A stretch of 64,000 nt of DNA from Bryobacterales bacterium (GTDB taxonomy: Bacteria; Acidobacteriota; Terriglobia; Bryobacterales; Bryobacteraceae), in NCBI GenBank assembly GCA_016716385.1, contig JADJWL010000025.1, positions 806,001 through 870,000 on the forward strand. The letters run 5' to 3'. Positions 1 to 8,996 of the stretch are shown in pieces; within the stretch, counting starts at the first letter, position 1; every line of letters begins with the position of its first letter. The notes under the pieces were generated by a model. The model was not told the DNA's origin, searched no databases, and saw only the letters and a list, made by a program, of their open reading frames with translations. Both the position numbers and the translations under genes were made by a program.

Positions 1-46
1 CTCCACAGGGGTTTCGTTGGAAGTAGACTAAGAGTTGAGTTTCTTT

Positions 47-135
47 GGACGGGTGGCCGAGCGGCTAATGGCAGCAGACTGTAAATCTGCCGCCCCTTGT
101 GGGCTACGGAGGTTCGAATCCTCCCCCGTCCACCA
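47..135 (+). tRNA. tRNA-Tyr (GTA)
   Basis: The 7-bp acceptor stem GGACGGG (47-53) pairs with CCCGTCC (125-131), followed by discriminator A and an encoded CCA (133-135). The anticodon loop CTGTAAA carries GTA. A long variable arm (GCCGCCCCTTGTGGGC region) and a T arm with GGTTCGAATCC are visible, as expected of a class II tyrosine tRNA. It opens the tRNA-tuf-secE-nusG block that is widespread in bacteria. Confidence 0.97.
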
Positions 136-169
136 GCCTCTTCTCGGAGTGGCGTACCAGTAGCATCGG

Positions 170-245
<76 letters not shown>

Positions 246-310
246 TCCTGATTCATCCATCAGGGCACATTTCCATCGGGTGAGAGCGGAATCGAGGGGT
301 CTGTTACGGT

Positions 311-1498
<1,188 letters not shown>

Positions 1499-1553
1499 CG
1501 GAAATCAAGTAGAATTGAAAGTGGCGGGCGCAAGCGGCCCGTTGCCTGGTTGC

Positions 1554-1628
1554 AGGGGCGTAGGTTTAACGGTAGACCAGCGGTCTCCAAAACCGCGAGT
1601 GGGGGTTCGAATCCCTCCGCCCCTGCCA
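1554..1628 (+). tRNA. tRNA-Trp (CCA)
   Basis: Acceptor AGGGGCG (1554-1560) pairs with CGCCCCT (1618-1624), followed by discriminator G and an encoded CCA (1626-1628). The anticodon stem GCGGT/ACCGC encloses CTCCAAA with anticodon CCA. It is placed between tuf and secE, the conserved position for the single tryptophan tRNA gene in many bacteria. Confidence 0.97.
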
Positions 1629-1663
1629 TTCGAGAGCAAGAGATTCAAGAAAGCGTGAATGAC

Positions 1664-1680
1664 GCCACCCCAATGGTGGC
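1664..1680 (+). promoter_or_regulatory. Stem-loop just upstream of secE
   Basis: A perfect 6-bp inverted repeat GCCACC (1664-1669) and GGTGGC (1675-1680) with a 5-nt loop ends 13 nt before the secE ATG. There is no U-run, so a terminator is unlikely. It may be a tRNA-Trp 3' processing signal or a translation-initiation structure; secE shows no clear Shine-Dalgarno sequence. The structure is seen; the function is inferred. Confidence 0.45.
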
Positions 1681-1693
1681 CGACGACTGAAGT

Positions 1694-1942
1694 ATGCCGG
1701 AAAACCTCCAACCCGCCCAGGGATTCGCCGGGAAGCTCCAGAGCTTCCCCAATGACTTCCGCGAATACGTCCGAGGTCTCCAGATGGAGATGCGCAAAGT
1801 CACCTGGCCCAGCCGCAAGCAGGTCCGGGCCACCACGGTCGTCGTCGTTGTCACGGTCTTTATCTTTGCGATCTTTTTCGCGGTGGTCGACGAGGTCCTC
1901 TCCCGCGCGATCAACAGCATTCAGGCCGCGTTCACGAAGTAA
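1694..1942 (+). CDS. secE: Preprotein translocase subunit SecE
   Basis: SecE is the small clamp subunit of the SecYEG protein-conducting channel in the inner membrane. The 82-residue product has the conserved cytosolic amphipathic segment with RKVTWPSRKQ (about residues 34-43), followed by one hydrophobic helix (about 46-70). That is the single-membrane-span minimal form found in most bacteria other than Enterobacteria. It is directly followed by nusG 12 nt downstream, the usual partner. Confidence 0.96.
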   Translation: MPENLQPAQGFAGKLQSFPNDFREYVRGLQMEMRKVTWPSRKQVRATTVVVVVTVFIFAIFFAVVDEVLSRAINSIQAAFTK

Positions 1943-1954
1943 GGCAGCAGGCTG

Positions 1955-2608
1955 ATGGAAGACGAGCGTAGTTTCGCAGAAGAGCCGGAAGCGGAAGACA
2001 CCCAGCCGGAAGCCGCTGGAGCGGAAGAACCGGGGGACGCCGAGTCGCCCGCGGCACCGGAAGAACCGGCCGAAGACTCCGGCAAGCACTGGTACATCAT
2101 TCACACGTACTCCGGCTTCGAGAACAAAGTCGCAGAGTCCCTGCGCAGCCGCTCGGAAGCGTTCGGTTTCGCCGACCGCATCGGCCAGATCCTGATTCCG
2201 ACCGAAGAAGTCGTGGAGATGCGAGGCGGCAAGAAGGTGGTCAGCAAACGTCTCGTGTATCCGGGTTACGTGCTCGTTCAGATGGACATGGACCATGACC
2301 TGTATCACGCCGTGAAAGCTACTCCCCGGGTGACAGGCTTTGTCGGGGGCGGCGCGGATCCGGTACCCCTCTCCGCCGACGAGGTCAACAGCATTCTCTA
2401 CCGCCAGACGACGTCGGCCGAGCGCCCGCGTCCGGCGATGTCGTTCGAGAAGAACGAGACGGTCCGCATCGTTGACGGGCCGTTCAACAATTTCTCCGGC
2501 AAGGTGGACGAGGTCAACACCGAGCGCAATACGCTGCGCGTCCTGGTGACGATTTTCGGACGCGCCACCCCGGTCGAACTCGACTTCCTGCAAGTGGAAA
2601 AGACGTAA
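1955..2608 (+). CDS. nusG: Transcription termination/antitermination factor NusG
   Basis: NusG binds RNA polymerase and couples it to Rho or the ribosome. The NGN domain begins near residue 45 (KHWYIIHTYSGFENKVA) and the C-terminal KOW domain contains the VRIVDGPFNNFSG motif. The 217-residue length exceeds the common ~180 because of an N-terminal tail of about 44 residues that is almost entirely Glu, Asp, Ala and Pro. The gene lies 12 nt after secE and 12 nt before rplK. The start at 1955 is the only ATG before the acidic tail; starting later would lose the tail but not the folded domains. Confidence 0.97.
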   Translation: MEDERSFAEEPEAEDTQPEAAGAEEPGDAESPAAPEEPAEDSGKHWYIIHTYSGFENKVAESLRSRSEAFGFADRIGQILIPTEEVVEMRGGKKVVSKRLVYPGYVLVQMDMDHDLYHAVKATPRVTGFVGGGADPVPLSADEVNSILYRQTTSAERPRPAMSFEKNETVRIVDGPFNNFSGKVDEVNTERNTLRVLVTIFGRATPVELDFLQVEKT

Positions 2609-2620
2609 AGAAAGCAAGCC

Positions 2621-3049
2621 ATGGCAAAGAAGGTTACCGCGCAGGTTAAGCTGCAGATCCCCGCTGGCAAGGCGACGCCGGCGCCGCCCGTGGGCACCGC
2701 CCTCGGTCCGCAGGGCGTGAACATCATGGATTTCTGCAAGGCATTCAACGCCAAGACTTCGGCGAAGGATCAGGAGGGCCTGATCATTCCCGTCGTCATC
2801 ACGATTTACTCCGACCGGACGTTCACGTTCATCACGAAGACCCCGCCGGTTCCGGTGCTGATTAAGCGCGCCGTGAACATTGCCAAGGGGTCCGCCGAGC
2901 CGAATAAGAACAAGGTCGGCACCATCACGGACGCCCAGGTCGAGGAGATCGCCAAGATCAAGATGCCCGATCTGAACTGCTTCGACCTCGACGCGGCTAA
3001 GCGCAACGTGGCCGGCACCGCCCGCAGCATGGGCGTGGACGTGGTCTAG
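2621..3049 (+). CDS. rplK: 50S ribosomal protein L11
   Basis: L11 forms the GTPase-associated centre of the large ribosomal subunit with 23S rRNA. The 142-residue product shows the N-terminal LQIPAGKATPAPPVGTALG signature with proline-rich linker and the C-terminal RNA-binding domain ending in GTARSMGV. It closes the nusG operon here. The usual next gene rplA (L1) is absent: lpxD starts 2 nt after the stop codon. Confidence 0.98.
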   Translation: MAKKVTAQVKLQIPAGKATPAPPVGTALGPQGVNIMDFCKAFNAKTSAKDQEGLIIPVVITIYSDRTFTFITKTPPVPVLIKRAVNIAKGSAEPNKNKVGTITDAQVEEIAKIKMPDLNCFDLDAAKRNVAGTARSMGVDVV

Positions 3050-3051
3050 CG

Positions 3052-4068
3052 ATGAACCTGCGCGACCTCGCCGGCCAGCTCGGCTGCGAGATCGCCGGCA
3101 ACGCGGACCTGGACATCACAGGGGTGGCCGGCATGGAGCATGCCGGCCCCTCGGAACTCACCTTCCTGGCTAATCCCAAGTACGCCCCGAAAGTGAAGAA
3201 CAGCCGGGCTGGCGCGATTCTTGCTTCAAGTCCTATCCCGCACCTCCCGACGCTAGTATCTGAGAACCCCTACGTGGATTTCGCGCGGGCCCTGGCGCTG
3301 TTCTACCAGCCTCCCAAGCCGGCCCCCGGCATTCATCCCCTGGCCTGGGTCGCTGACTCGGCCCGGATCGGCGAGGGCGCCTCGATCGGGCCTTTCGTCG
3401 CCATTGGCGAACACGTCCGTATCGGCCGTGGGGCCGTGCTGCACCCGCACGTCGTGATCTACGAAGGCGCGGAGATCGGCGACGACTTCACGGCGCACGC
3501 ACACGTCTCGGTGCGCGAGCACTGCCGCATCGGGCACCGCGTGATTCTGCAGAATGGCGTCGTTGTCGGCGGCGACGGGTTCGGGTTCGCCAAACGCGCC
3601 GATGGCACGCACTACAAGATTGTCCAGTCGGGCGTCACCGTAGTCGAAGACGACGTGGAGATCCAGTCGCTGTCTTCGATCGACCGCGCCACGGTCGGCG
3701 AGACCCGGGTGAAGCGCGGCGCCAAGGTCGACAGCCTCGTCCAGGTCGGTCACGCTTCGGTCGTGGGCGAGGACAACATTATCTGCGCCCAGACCGGACT
3801 CGCCGGAAGCTCGATTCTGGGCAAGAACGTCCTCCTCGCCGGACAGGTCGGCATCTCGGGGCACCTCACGATCCACGACGACGTCGTGGTGTACGCGCAA
3901 AGCGGCATCGGCGGCGACATCCCGTCTGGCGCGCGCATGTCCGGGTCCCCTGCGTTCGCCGCCAACGAGTGGCTGCGCGCCGTTACCGCCTTTCAGAAGC
4001 TTGCCGGGATTCAGAAGACCGTCCGCGAACTCCAGCGCCGCCTCGACGAACTGGAAAAGCGCGGTTGA
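3052..4068 (+). CDS. lpxD: UDP-3-O-(3-hydroxyacyl)glucosamine N-acyltransferase
   Basis: LpxD transfers the second hydroxyacyl chain from ACP to UDP-3-O-acyl-glucosamine in lipid A synthesis, in the cytoplasm. The 338-residue length matches the family. Residues about 1-100 form the uridine-binding domain (GVAGMEHAGPSELTFLANPKY), followed by left-handed beta-helix hexapeptide repeats from about residue 100 to 290 (for example IGEGASIGPFVAIGEHVRIG). The catalytic-His signature VQVGH is near residue 230, and a short C-terminal helix ends the protein. It marks an LPS-making Gram-negative cell. Its 2-nt spacing from rplK implies shared transcription with the ribosomal operon. Confidence 0.95.
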   Translation: MNLRDLAGQLGCEIAGNADLDITGVAGMEHAGPSELTFLANPKYAPKVKNSRAGAILASSPIPHLPTLVSENPYVDFARALALFYQPPKPAPGIHPLAWVADSARIGEGASIGPFVAIGEHVRIGRGAVLHPHVVIYEGAEIGDDFTAHAHVSVREHCRIGHRVILQNGVVVGGDGFGFAKRADGTHYKIVQSGVTVVEDDVEIQSLSSIDRATVGETRVKRGAKVDSLVQVGHASVVGEDNIICAQTGLAGSSILGKNVLLAGQVGISGHLTIHDDVVVYAQSGIGGDIPSGARMSGSPAFAANEWLRAVTAFQKLAGIQKTVRELQRRLDELEKRG

Positions 4069-4330
4069 ACTGTGTGTCTCGGCGGAAAACGCTTGGACCT
4101 GGTCCGGTATCCGTAGTACAAAAAACAAAGAGCTGTGGAAATGTTGTGCATCGCGGCGCGGGACTCGCGGATTCCGGCTGGCAGGGCGCTGATTCCAGGG
4201 GGGTTCGCGATGCACAGGGAGGCGGCGTCCGCGCCATGCTTTTTGAACAGGCTAAACGGCTGATGGGAAAGGGGTAGAAAAATTGCTTCACACTCCCCCA
4301 TGCGTATAGTACGGTGAGTTGGTTCGGTCC
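4069..4330 (+). other. Intergenic region between lpxD and dnaB
   Basis: This 262-nt stretch is less GC-rich than its surroundings (TAGTACAAAAAACAAAG near 4114-4130). It contains a 40-codon ORF, 4141-4263, starting with Met-Leu-Cys-Ile and holding two Cys, with a weak GTGGA ahead of its ATG. I recognise no family and give it low weight. A dnaB promoter candidate sits at its 3' end. No convincing terminator stem is visible after lpxD. Confidence 0.4.
4283..4310 (+). promoter_or_regulatory. Candidate sigma70 promoter for dnaB
   Basis: TTGCTT (4283-4288) and TATAGT (4305-4310) are separated by 16 nt. A transcript would start near 4317 and give dnaB a leader of about 14 nt before ATG 4331. The -10 is good and the -35 is partial. 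Confidence 0.45.
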
Positions 4331-5692
4331 ATGACGTCCGCCATAACCCCACTCGAAACAGGTCTTCCCGCCAATCTCGACGCGGAGCGCTACATCCTCG
4401 GCTCGATTCTCGCCGACGACTCGCACTTCGTGCAGGTGGGCGGGCGGCTTCTCCCGGAAGACTTCTCACTCGAGGCGCACCGCCGCATCTTCCGGTCGAT
4501 GCTGGACCTCCAGGGCCGGGCGGAAAAGATCGACCGCGTGACCGTCGCCAACGAGTTGATGCGCCACGCGCAGCTCGAGTCCTGCGGTGGCGTGGCGTAC
4601 CTCGTCTCGCTCGACGACGGGATGCCGCTGATCCTGAACCTGGACGGCTACATCCGCATCGTGCGCGACAAGGCGACGCTCCGGCGGCTCATTGCGGTGA
4701 GCCAGCACCTGATGTCGCGCTGCCTGTCCGGGGCCGAGGATCCGTCGCAGATTCTGGCCGCCACCGAGGACACGTTGCTTAAGCTCGGTGACGCGCAGGA
4801 GCAACGCACGGCGATCATGACGCCGGCGCAGATCCTCGACAATTACGAGGGCGGCCTCAATGCGTTTCTCGATCCAAGCAAGCGGCTGCGTGGCGTCAGC
4901 ACGGGATTCGCCAAGCTCGACGAGATGACGGGTGGTTTCCGCCCCGGCGAGTTGATCGTGCTTGCCGCCCGGCCGTCGATGGGCAAGACAGCGTTCGCGC
5001 TGAACATCGCGCATCACGTGGGCGTGAAGCTGCGGCAGCCGGTGGTGGTGTTCTCGCTCGAAATGTCGAAGGAATCGCTGCTGACGCGCATGGTCTGCGC
5101 CAGCGCGCGTGTCGACAGCCACCGCTTCAACGCCGGGTACCTGAACCGCGACGAGCGCGAGCGGCTCCAGATGGGGCTGCTCGAACTGACCGAAGCGCCC
5201 ATCTACTTCGACGACACAGCCGGCATCAACCTGATGGACATGCATTCCAAGCTGCGCCGGATCCAGTCCGAACAGCCGGTCGGGATGGTGATCGTCGACT
5301 ACCTCCAGTTGATGAGCCAGCCGGGCCGGACCGAGAACCGGAACCAGGAGATCAGCGCAATCTCGCGGGGCATGAAGCTTCTCGCCAAGGAAGTCCACGC
5401 GCCGATCATCGCGCTGTCCCAGTTGAGCCGCGCTCCGGAGACCCGCCAGGGCGACCACCGCCCCGTGCTGAGCGACCTCCGCGAATCCGGCTCCATCGAG
5501 CAGGATGCGGATCTCGTCGGATTCATCTTCCGCGAGGAAGTGTACAAGCGCGACCGGGAAGATCTCCGCGGCCTGGCCGAACTGCTGATCGCCAAGCAGC
5601 GCAACGGCCCCATCGGCAAGGTGGACCTGGTCTTCCTGCACAGTCTGACCAAGTTCGAGAACCGCGCCGAAGACCTCGGTGACGTTGGCTGA
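4331..5692 (+). CDS. dnaB: Replicative DNA helicase DnaB
   Basis: DnaB is the hexameric 5'-3' helicase of the replication fork. From ATG 4331 the product has 453 residues. The N-terminal DnaB domain (NLDAERYILGSILAD) occupies about residues 10-115. The RecA-like ATPase domain has Walker A ARPSMGKTAF near residue 217, Walker B VDYLQLM near residue 325, and the arginine-finger region SDLRESGSIEQDAD near residue 383. An in-frame TTG at 4319 would add four residues, but ATG 4331 is preferred because it begins in the usual position relative to the N-domain. No intein is present. Confidence 0.96.
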   Translation: MTSAITPLETGLPANLDAERYILGSILADDSHFVQVGGRLLPEDFSLEAHRRIFRSMLDLQGRAEKIDRVTVANELMRHAQLESCGGVAYLVSLDDGMPLILNLDGYIRIVRDKATLRRLIAVSQHLMSRCLSGAEDPSQILAATEDTLLKLGDAQEQRTAIMTPAQILDNYEGGLNAFLDPSKRLRGVSTGFAKLDEMTGGFRPGELIVLAARPSMGKTAFALNIAHHVGVKLRQPVVVFSLEMSKESLLTRMVCASARVDSHRFNAGYLNRDERERLQMGLLELTEAPIYFDDTAGINLMDMHSKLRRIQSEQPVGMVIVDYLQLMSQPGRTENRNQEISAISRGMKLLAKEVHAPIIALSQLSRAPETRQGDHRPVLSDLRESGSIEQDADLVGFIFREEVYKRDREDLRGLAELLIAKQRNGPIGKVDLVFLHSLTKFENRAEDLGDVG

Positions 5693-5710
5693 TACACTGG
5701 TGCGTCTCCC

Positions 5711-7207
5711 ATGCTTCTTTCCCTGGAGGGCATCCAGAAGCGCTTCGGCGGTGTTACTGCGCTGGCGGACGGCAACCTTGGCGTCGCGACGGGCGAGGTG
5801 CATCTTCTCCTTGGTGAGAACGGCGCCGGCAAGTCCACGCTGATGAAGATCGTCGCTGGGATGCACAACCGCGACGGCGGCCGGATGTTATGGAACGGCC
5901 AGGAGGTGTGGCTGCGCTCGCCCGCCGAAGCGGCGGCGATCGGCGTCGCGATGGTGCACCAGGAGTCGCTGCTGGCGCCGCATCTGACCGTTGCCGAGAA
6001 CATCTTCCTGGGGCGTGAAGAGCGCCGCCCGTTCGGCTGGGTGAACCGCCGCCGGATGGCCGAACGCGCCGCGCGGCTGATCGAAGAGCACCGGTTTCCG
6101 CTGCAGGCGGACTGGCGGGTCGACCGGCTCAGTCCGGCCGGCAAACAGCTTGTCGAGATCTGCCGCGCGATCCAGCACGGCTCCAGCCTGCTCATCTTCG
6201 ACGAACCGACGTCGTCTCTTTCGGACGCCGAGACCGAAGAGGTCTTCCGGATCGTGCGCGCGCTACGCGACCGGAAGATGGGCGTCATCTACATCACCCA
6301 CCGGCTGGAAGAACTGCGCGCGGTCGGCGCCCGCGTCACGGTCCTGCGCGATGGCCGGACCGTGCATACGGGCCCGATGGGCGAAATCTCGACCGACGCC
6401 ATCATTCATCACATGGTCGGCCGCGAGGTGTCGTCCGTTTACCAGCGTGAACCGCTGCCGCCTGGAGCCGAACGGTTGCGGGTGGAGAAATTGAACCGGG
6501 GTGGCGTGCTCACCGATATCGGCTTCTCGCTGCACGCTGGAGAAATCGTCGGCCTGGGCGGACTTGTGGGCGCGGGTCGCACCGAGTTGTGCCGCGCGCT
6601 ATTCGGCATCGACCCGATCGATTCCGGCACAGTCCACGTGGATGGCCGGCCCGTCACGATCCGCTCGCCGCGCGAAGCCGTGGCGGCGGGCATCGCACTT
6701 GTGACCGAGGACCGGCAGCGCACCGGGCTCGCTCTGCGGCTGCCGGTTTCGCAGAACGTCGCCCTGGCCAACGTGGTCGCCATCAGTCCGAGAGGCGTCC
6801 TGCGGCAGCGCCTGGAATCCACCGCGGTTGACCAGTACACCGCGAAGCTGCGGATCAAGCTGGCATCGCCCCGCCAGCTCGCGGGGCGCCTCTCGGGCGG
6901 CAACCAGCAGAAGGTCGTGATCGCCAAGTGGCTGTTCCGCGGCGCCGGCATCTTCCTGTTCGACGAGCCGACCCGGGGGATCGACGTGGGCGCCAAGGCG
7001 GAAGTCTTCGAGGTGATGGATTCGCTCGCGCGTTCGGGCGCCGCCATCCTGATGGTCAGCTCCGAGCTGCCGGAACTGCTGCAGGTCGCCGACCGCATCC
7101 TCGTCATGCGCGGCGGCCGAATCACGGGTGAGCTTTCGCGCGGCGCGACCCAGCAGGACGTGATGCGCTACGCCACCGTCGCCTCCCAAGGACCCGACAC
7201 TCCATGA
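5711..7207 (+). CDS. Sugar ABC importer, double ATPase subunit (RbsA/MglA type)
   Basis: This is the energising subunit of a CUT2-family importer for ribose, galactose or similar sugars, at the inner face of the membrane. The 498-residue protein has two fused ABC domains. The first has Walker A GENGAGKST (about residues 37-45) and a degenerate signature LSPAGKQL. The second has the degenerate P-loop GLVGAGRTEL near residue 285 and a full signature LSGGNQQK near 397, with Walker B FLFDEPTRGIDVG. This asymmetry is typical of RbsA. The stop overlaps the permease start by 4 nt (ATGA). The substrate cannot be told from sequence. Confidence 0.93.
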   Translation: MLLSLEGIQKRFGGVTALADGNLGVATGEVHLLLGENGAGKSTLMKIVAGMHNRDGGRMLWNGQEVWLRSPAEAAAIGVAMVHQESLLAPHLTVAENIFLGREERRPFGWVNRRRMAERAARLIEEHRFPLQADWRVDRLSPAGKQLVEICRAIQHGSSLLIFDEPTSSLSDAETEEVFRIVRALRDRKMGVIYITHRLEELRAVGARVTVLRDGRTVHTGPMGEISTDAIIHHMVGREVSSVYQREPLPPGAERLRVEKLNRGGVLTDIGFSLHAGEIVGLGGLVGAGRTELCRALFGIDPIDSGTVHVDGRPVTIRSPREAVAAGIALVTEDRQRTGLALRLPVSQNVALANVVAISPRGVLRQRLESTAVDQYTAKLRIKLASPRQLAGRLSGGNQQKVVIAKWLFRGAGIFLFDEPTRGIDVGAKAEVFEVMDSLARSGAAILMVSSELPELLQVADRILVMRGGRITGELSRGATQQDVMRYATVASQGPDTP

Positions 7208-8130
7208 TTCAACGTCTCTTGCCGTTCCTCAGTCTGATCGTGCTGTTCGTCGCGCTTTCGATCGCTTCGCCGCACTTCCTGACGCAGACGAACCTGTCGA
7301 GCGTCGTCCGCCAGACCGCCGTCATCAACCTGATGGCGCTCGGCATGACGCTCGTGATCATCGCCGGAGGAATCGATCTGTCCGTCGGTTCGATTCTGGC
7401 ATTCGGCGGGCTGATGGGCACGATGGCGTTGGAAAGCGGCGTGCCGATTCCGGTGGGAATCGTGCTCGGCCTCTGCGCGGGATTGCTGTGGGGATTGATT
7501 AACGGTCTGCTCATCACGCGCCTTGGCATCGCGCCGTTCATCGTGACCCTGGGGACACTGGGGATCGTGCGCGGCCTAGCCCTGATCATCTCGAACGGCC
7601 TCCCTGTCCACCGCATCCCGAGCGGGTTCTCCTTTCTCGGCGAAGGCAATATCTTCGGCGTGCCGTTCGTGCTTTGGCTTCTGGTCGGCTGCGCGGCGGC
7701 GGTTCATTTCACGCTGAACCACACGCGGCTCGGGCGGTACTCGTTCGCCATCGGCAGCAACGCCGAGGCGGCTGTGTACGCCGGGATCCCGGTGAAGTTC
7801 CACACGACGGCCGTCTACGCGATCTGCGGCGCGCTGACCGGCCTGGCCGGGATGGTGGAAGCGTCGCGCCTGATGACCGGGCAGCCCACGGCCGGTCAAG
7901 GCTACGAGTTGCAGGCGATCGCCGCGGTCGTGATCGGCGGCGGCAGTCTGCACGGCGGCGAGGGATCGGTGATCGGCACGCTCATCGGAGCCTTTATCAT
8001 GGGCCTGCTGTCGAACGGGTCGGATCTGCTGGGGGTCTCACCCTACCTGCAGCAGGCGATCATCGGCGCCGTGATCATCCTGGCCGTCACGGTCGACGAG
8101 TTGCGCAAGCGCAACCTCAGTCACGGGTAG
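7204..8130 (+). CDS. Sugar ABC importer permease (RbsC type)
   Basis: This is the membrane channel subunit of the CUT2 sugar importer. The 308-residue protein is almost wholly hydrophobic with about 8-10 predicted spans and the family signature GMTLVIIAGGIDLSVGSIL (about residues 48-66). It is translationally coupled to the ATPase gene by a 4-nt overlap. No periplasmic sugar-binding protein gene lies on either side, so the binding protein must be elsewhere or lost. The gene converges with the next one and their 3' ends overlap by 14 nt. Confidence 0.93.
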   Translation: MIQRLLPFLSLIVLFVALSIASPHFLTQTNLSSVVRQTAVINLMALGMTLVIIAGGIDLSVGSILAFGGLMGTMALESGVPIPVGIVLGLCAGLLWGLINGLLITRLGIAPFIVTLGTLGIVRGLALIISNGLPVHRIPSGFSFLGEGNIFGVPFVLWLLVGCAAAVHFTLNHTRLGRYSFAIGSNAEAAVYAGIPVKFHTTAVYAICGALTGLAGMVEASRLMTGQPTAGQGYELQAIAAVVIGGGSLHGGEGSVIGTLIGAFIMGLLSNGSDLLGVSPYLQQAIIGAVIILAVTVDELRKRNLSHG

Positions 8131-8710
8131 CGTAGAGTTCCACAGAGTCGAACGCGGCCGCCATCACGTGGGAGCGTAGGGAAGTGTGGGCCAGCCGGCC
8201 CGCGGCGGCGTGCAACTCGGCGAGTTGCTCCAGCGTCAAGTCGGCGAGGTAGCGGTCGGCGCGTTCCCCGTAGGAGTAGCCGGCGTAGCGGGGAGGGCTG
8301 GCTGCGGCGACTCGCATCAGTACGTCCCAGAAGCAGTCCCGGCGGAAGACGCGGCGCTTCCTGCCCGCCTCGGCGGTCAGTTCCACAGTCCGGCTTCCTT
8401 CGCGCAGAATCGCCCGGATGCAGAGGGGGGCGTCGAACGGGCGCCCGGGATCGGGATCAGGGAAGGTCGCGAGCAGCGCCTCCAGGTTCGCCGGATCCGC
8501 GTCCCACCCCTGCCAGCGGTACCGCGATCCGCCGCGGACCAGCGTTCCCCGGCGCAGCAGTCCGGCGATGCGCTGCGGATCCTTCCCGGTCAGGCACAGC
8601 ATTTGCTCCACCAGTTCCCGCGTGGGAATGTCGCGCATCACGACCGGCGTGATGGCGGCGGTCCCGGCTGCTTCCGTACTCAGTTTGATGCGAACGGTCG
8701 GGGGCAGCAT
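8117..8710 (-). CDS. Hypothetical protein
   Basis: I do not recognise this 197-residue soluble protein. It has no signal peptide or membrane span, is mixed alpha/beta in character, and contains a conserved-looking segment ITPVVMRDIPTRELVEQML near the N-terminus. Codon use and third-position GC match the neighbours, supporting a real gene. It starts 31 nt from a divergent small gene and its 3' end overlaps the permease by 14 nt. Confidence 0.7.
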   Translation of the reverse strand: MLPPTVRIKLSTEAAGTAAITPVVMRDIPTRELVEQMLCLTGKDPQRIAGLLRRGTLVRGGSRYRWQGWDADPANLEALLATFPDPDPGRPFDAPLCIRAILREGSRTVELTAEAGRKRRVFRRDCFWDVLMRVAAASPPRYAGYSYGERADRYLADLTLEQLAELHAAAGRLAHTSLRSHVMAAAFDSVELYATRD

Positions 8711-8741
8711 CGCGTTCCTGGAATCAAGCTAGCATAGAGGC

Positions 8742-8996
8742 GTGACGCGGCTGGGCAAGGTGCAGGCGGAACTCGAGCGTTACGAACACCGCCTGGTGGA
8801 GTTCTCCGCGCGTGAGCGAGGCGAAGGAGTGGAACTGGTCATCGCGCTGCGGGAGCCGCCGCCGGGCGCACACGTGTACGTCGCGCCGCTGCATTCCCGC
8901 GATATCGACCACGCGCAGTTTCCCTGGCACATGCAGCGTCACCTTTACGACTGCCTGCACGACTACCTCGTCGAACTGTTTGTGCGCACGCCCTGA
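8742..8996 (+). CDS. Hypothetical small protein
   Basis: This 84-residue soluble protein starts at GTG 8742. It has an amphipathic first helix (KVQAELERYEHRLVEF) followed by a segment ending DIDHAQFPWHMQRHLYDCL. I do not recognise a family. Its stop codon directly abuts the ATG of the methyltransferase gene (8994-8996 then 8997), so the two are very likely one operon and this may be an accessory to it. Confidence 0.68.
   Translation: MTRLGKVQAELERYEHRLVEFSARERGEGVELVIALREPPPGAHVYVAPLHSRDIDHAQFPWHMQRHLYDCLHDYLVELFVRTP

Noticed and set aside
4319..4330. A TTG start for dnaB four codons upstream.
   Set aside because: ATG 4331 is a stronger start; the extra residues have no support.
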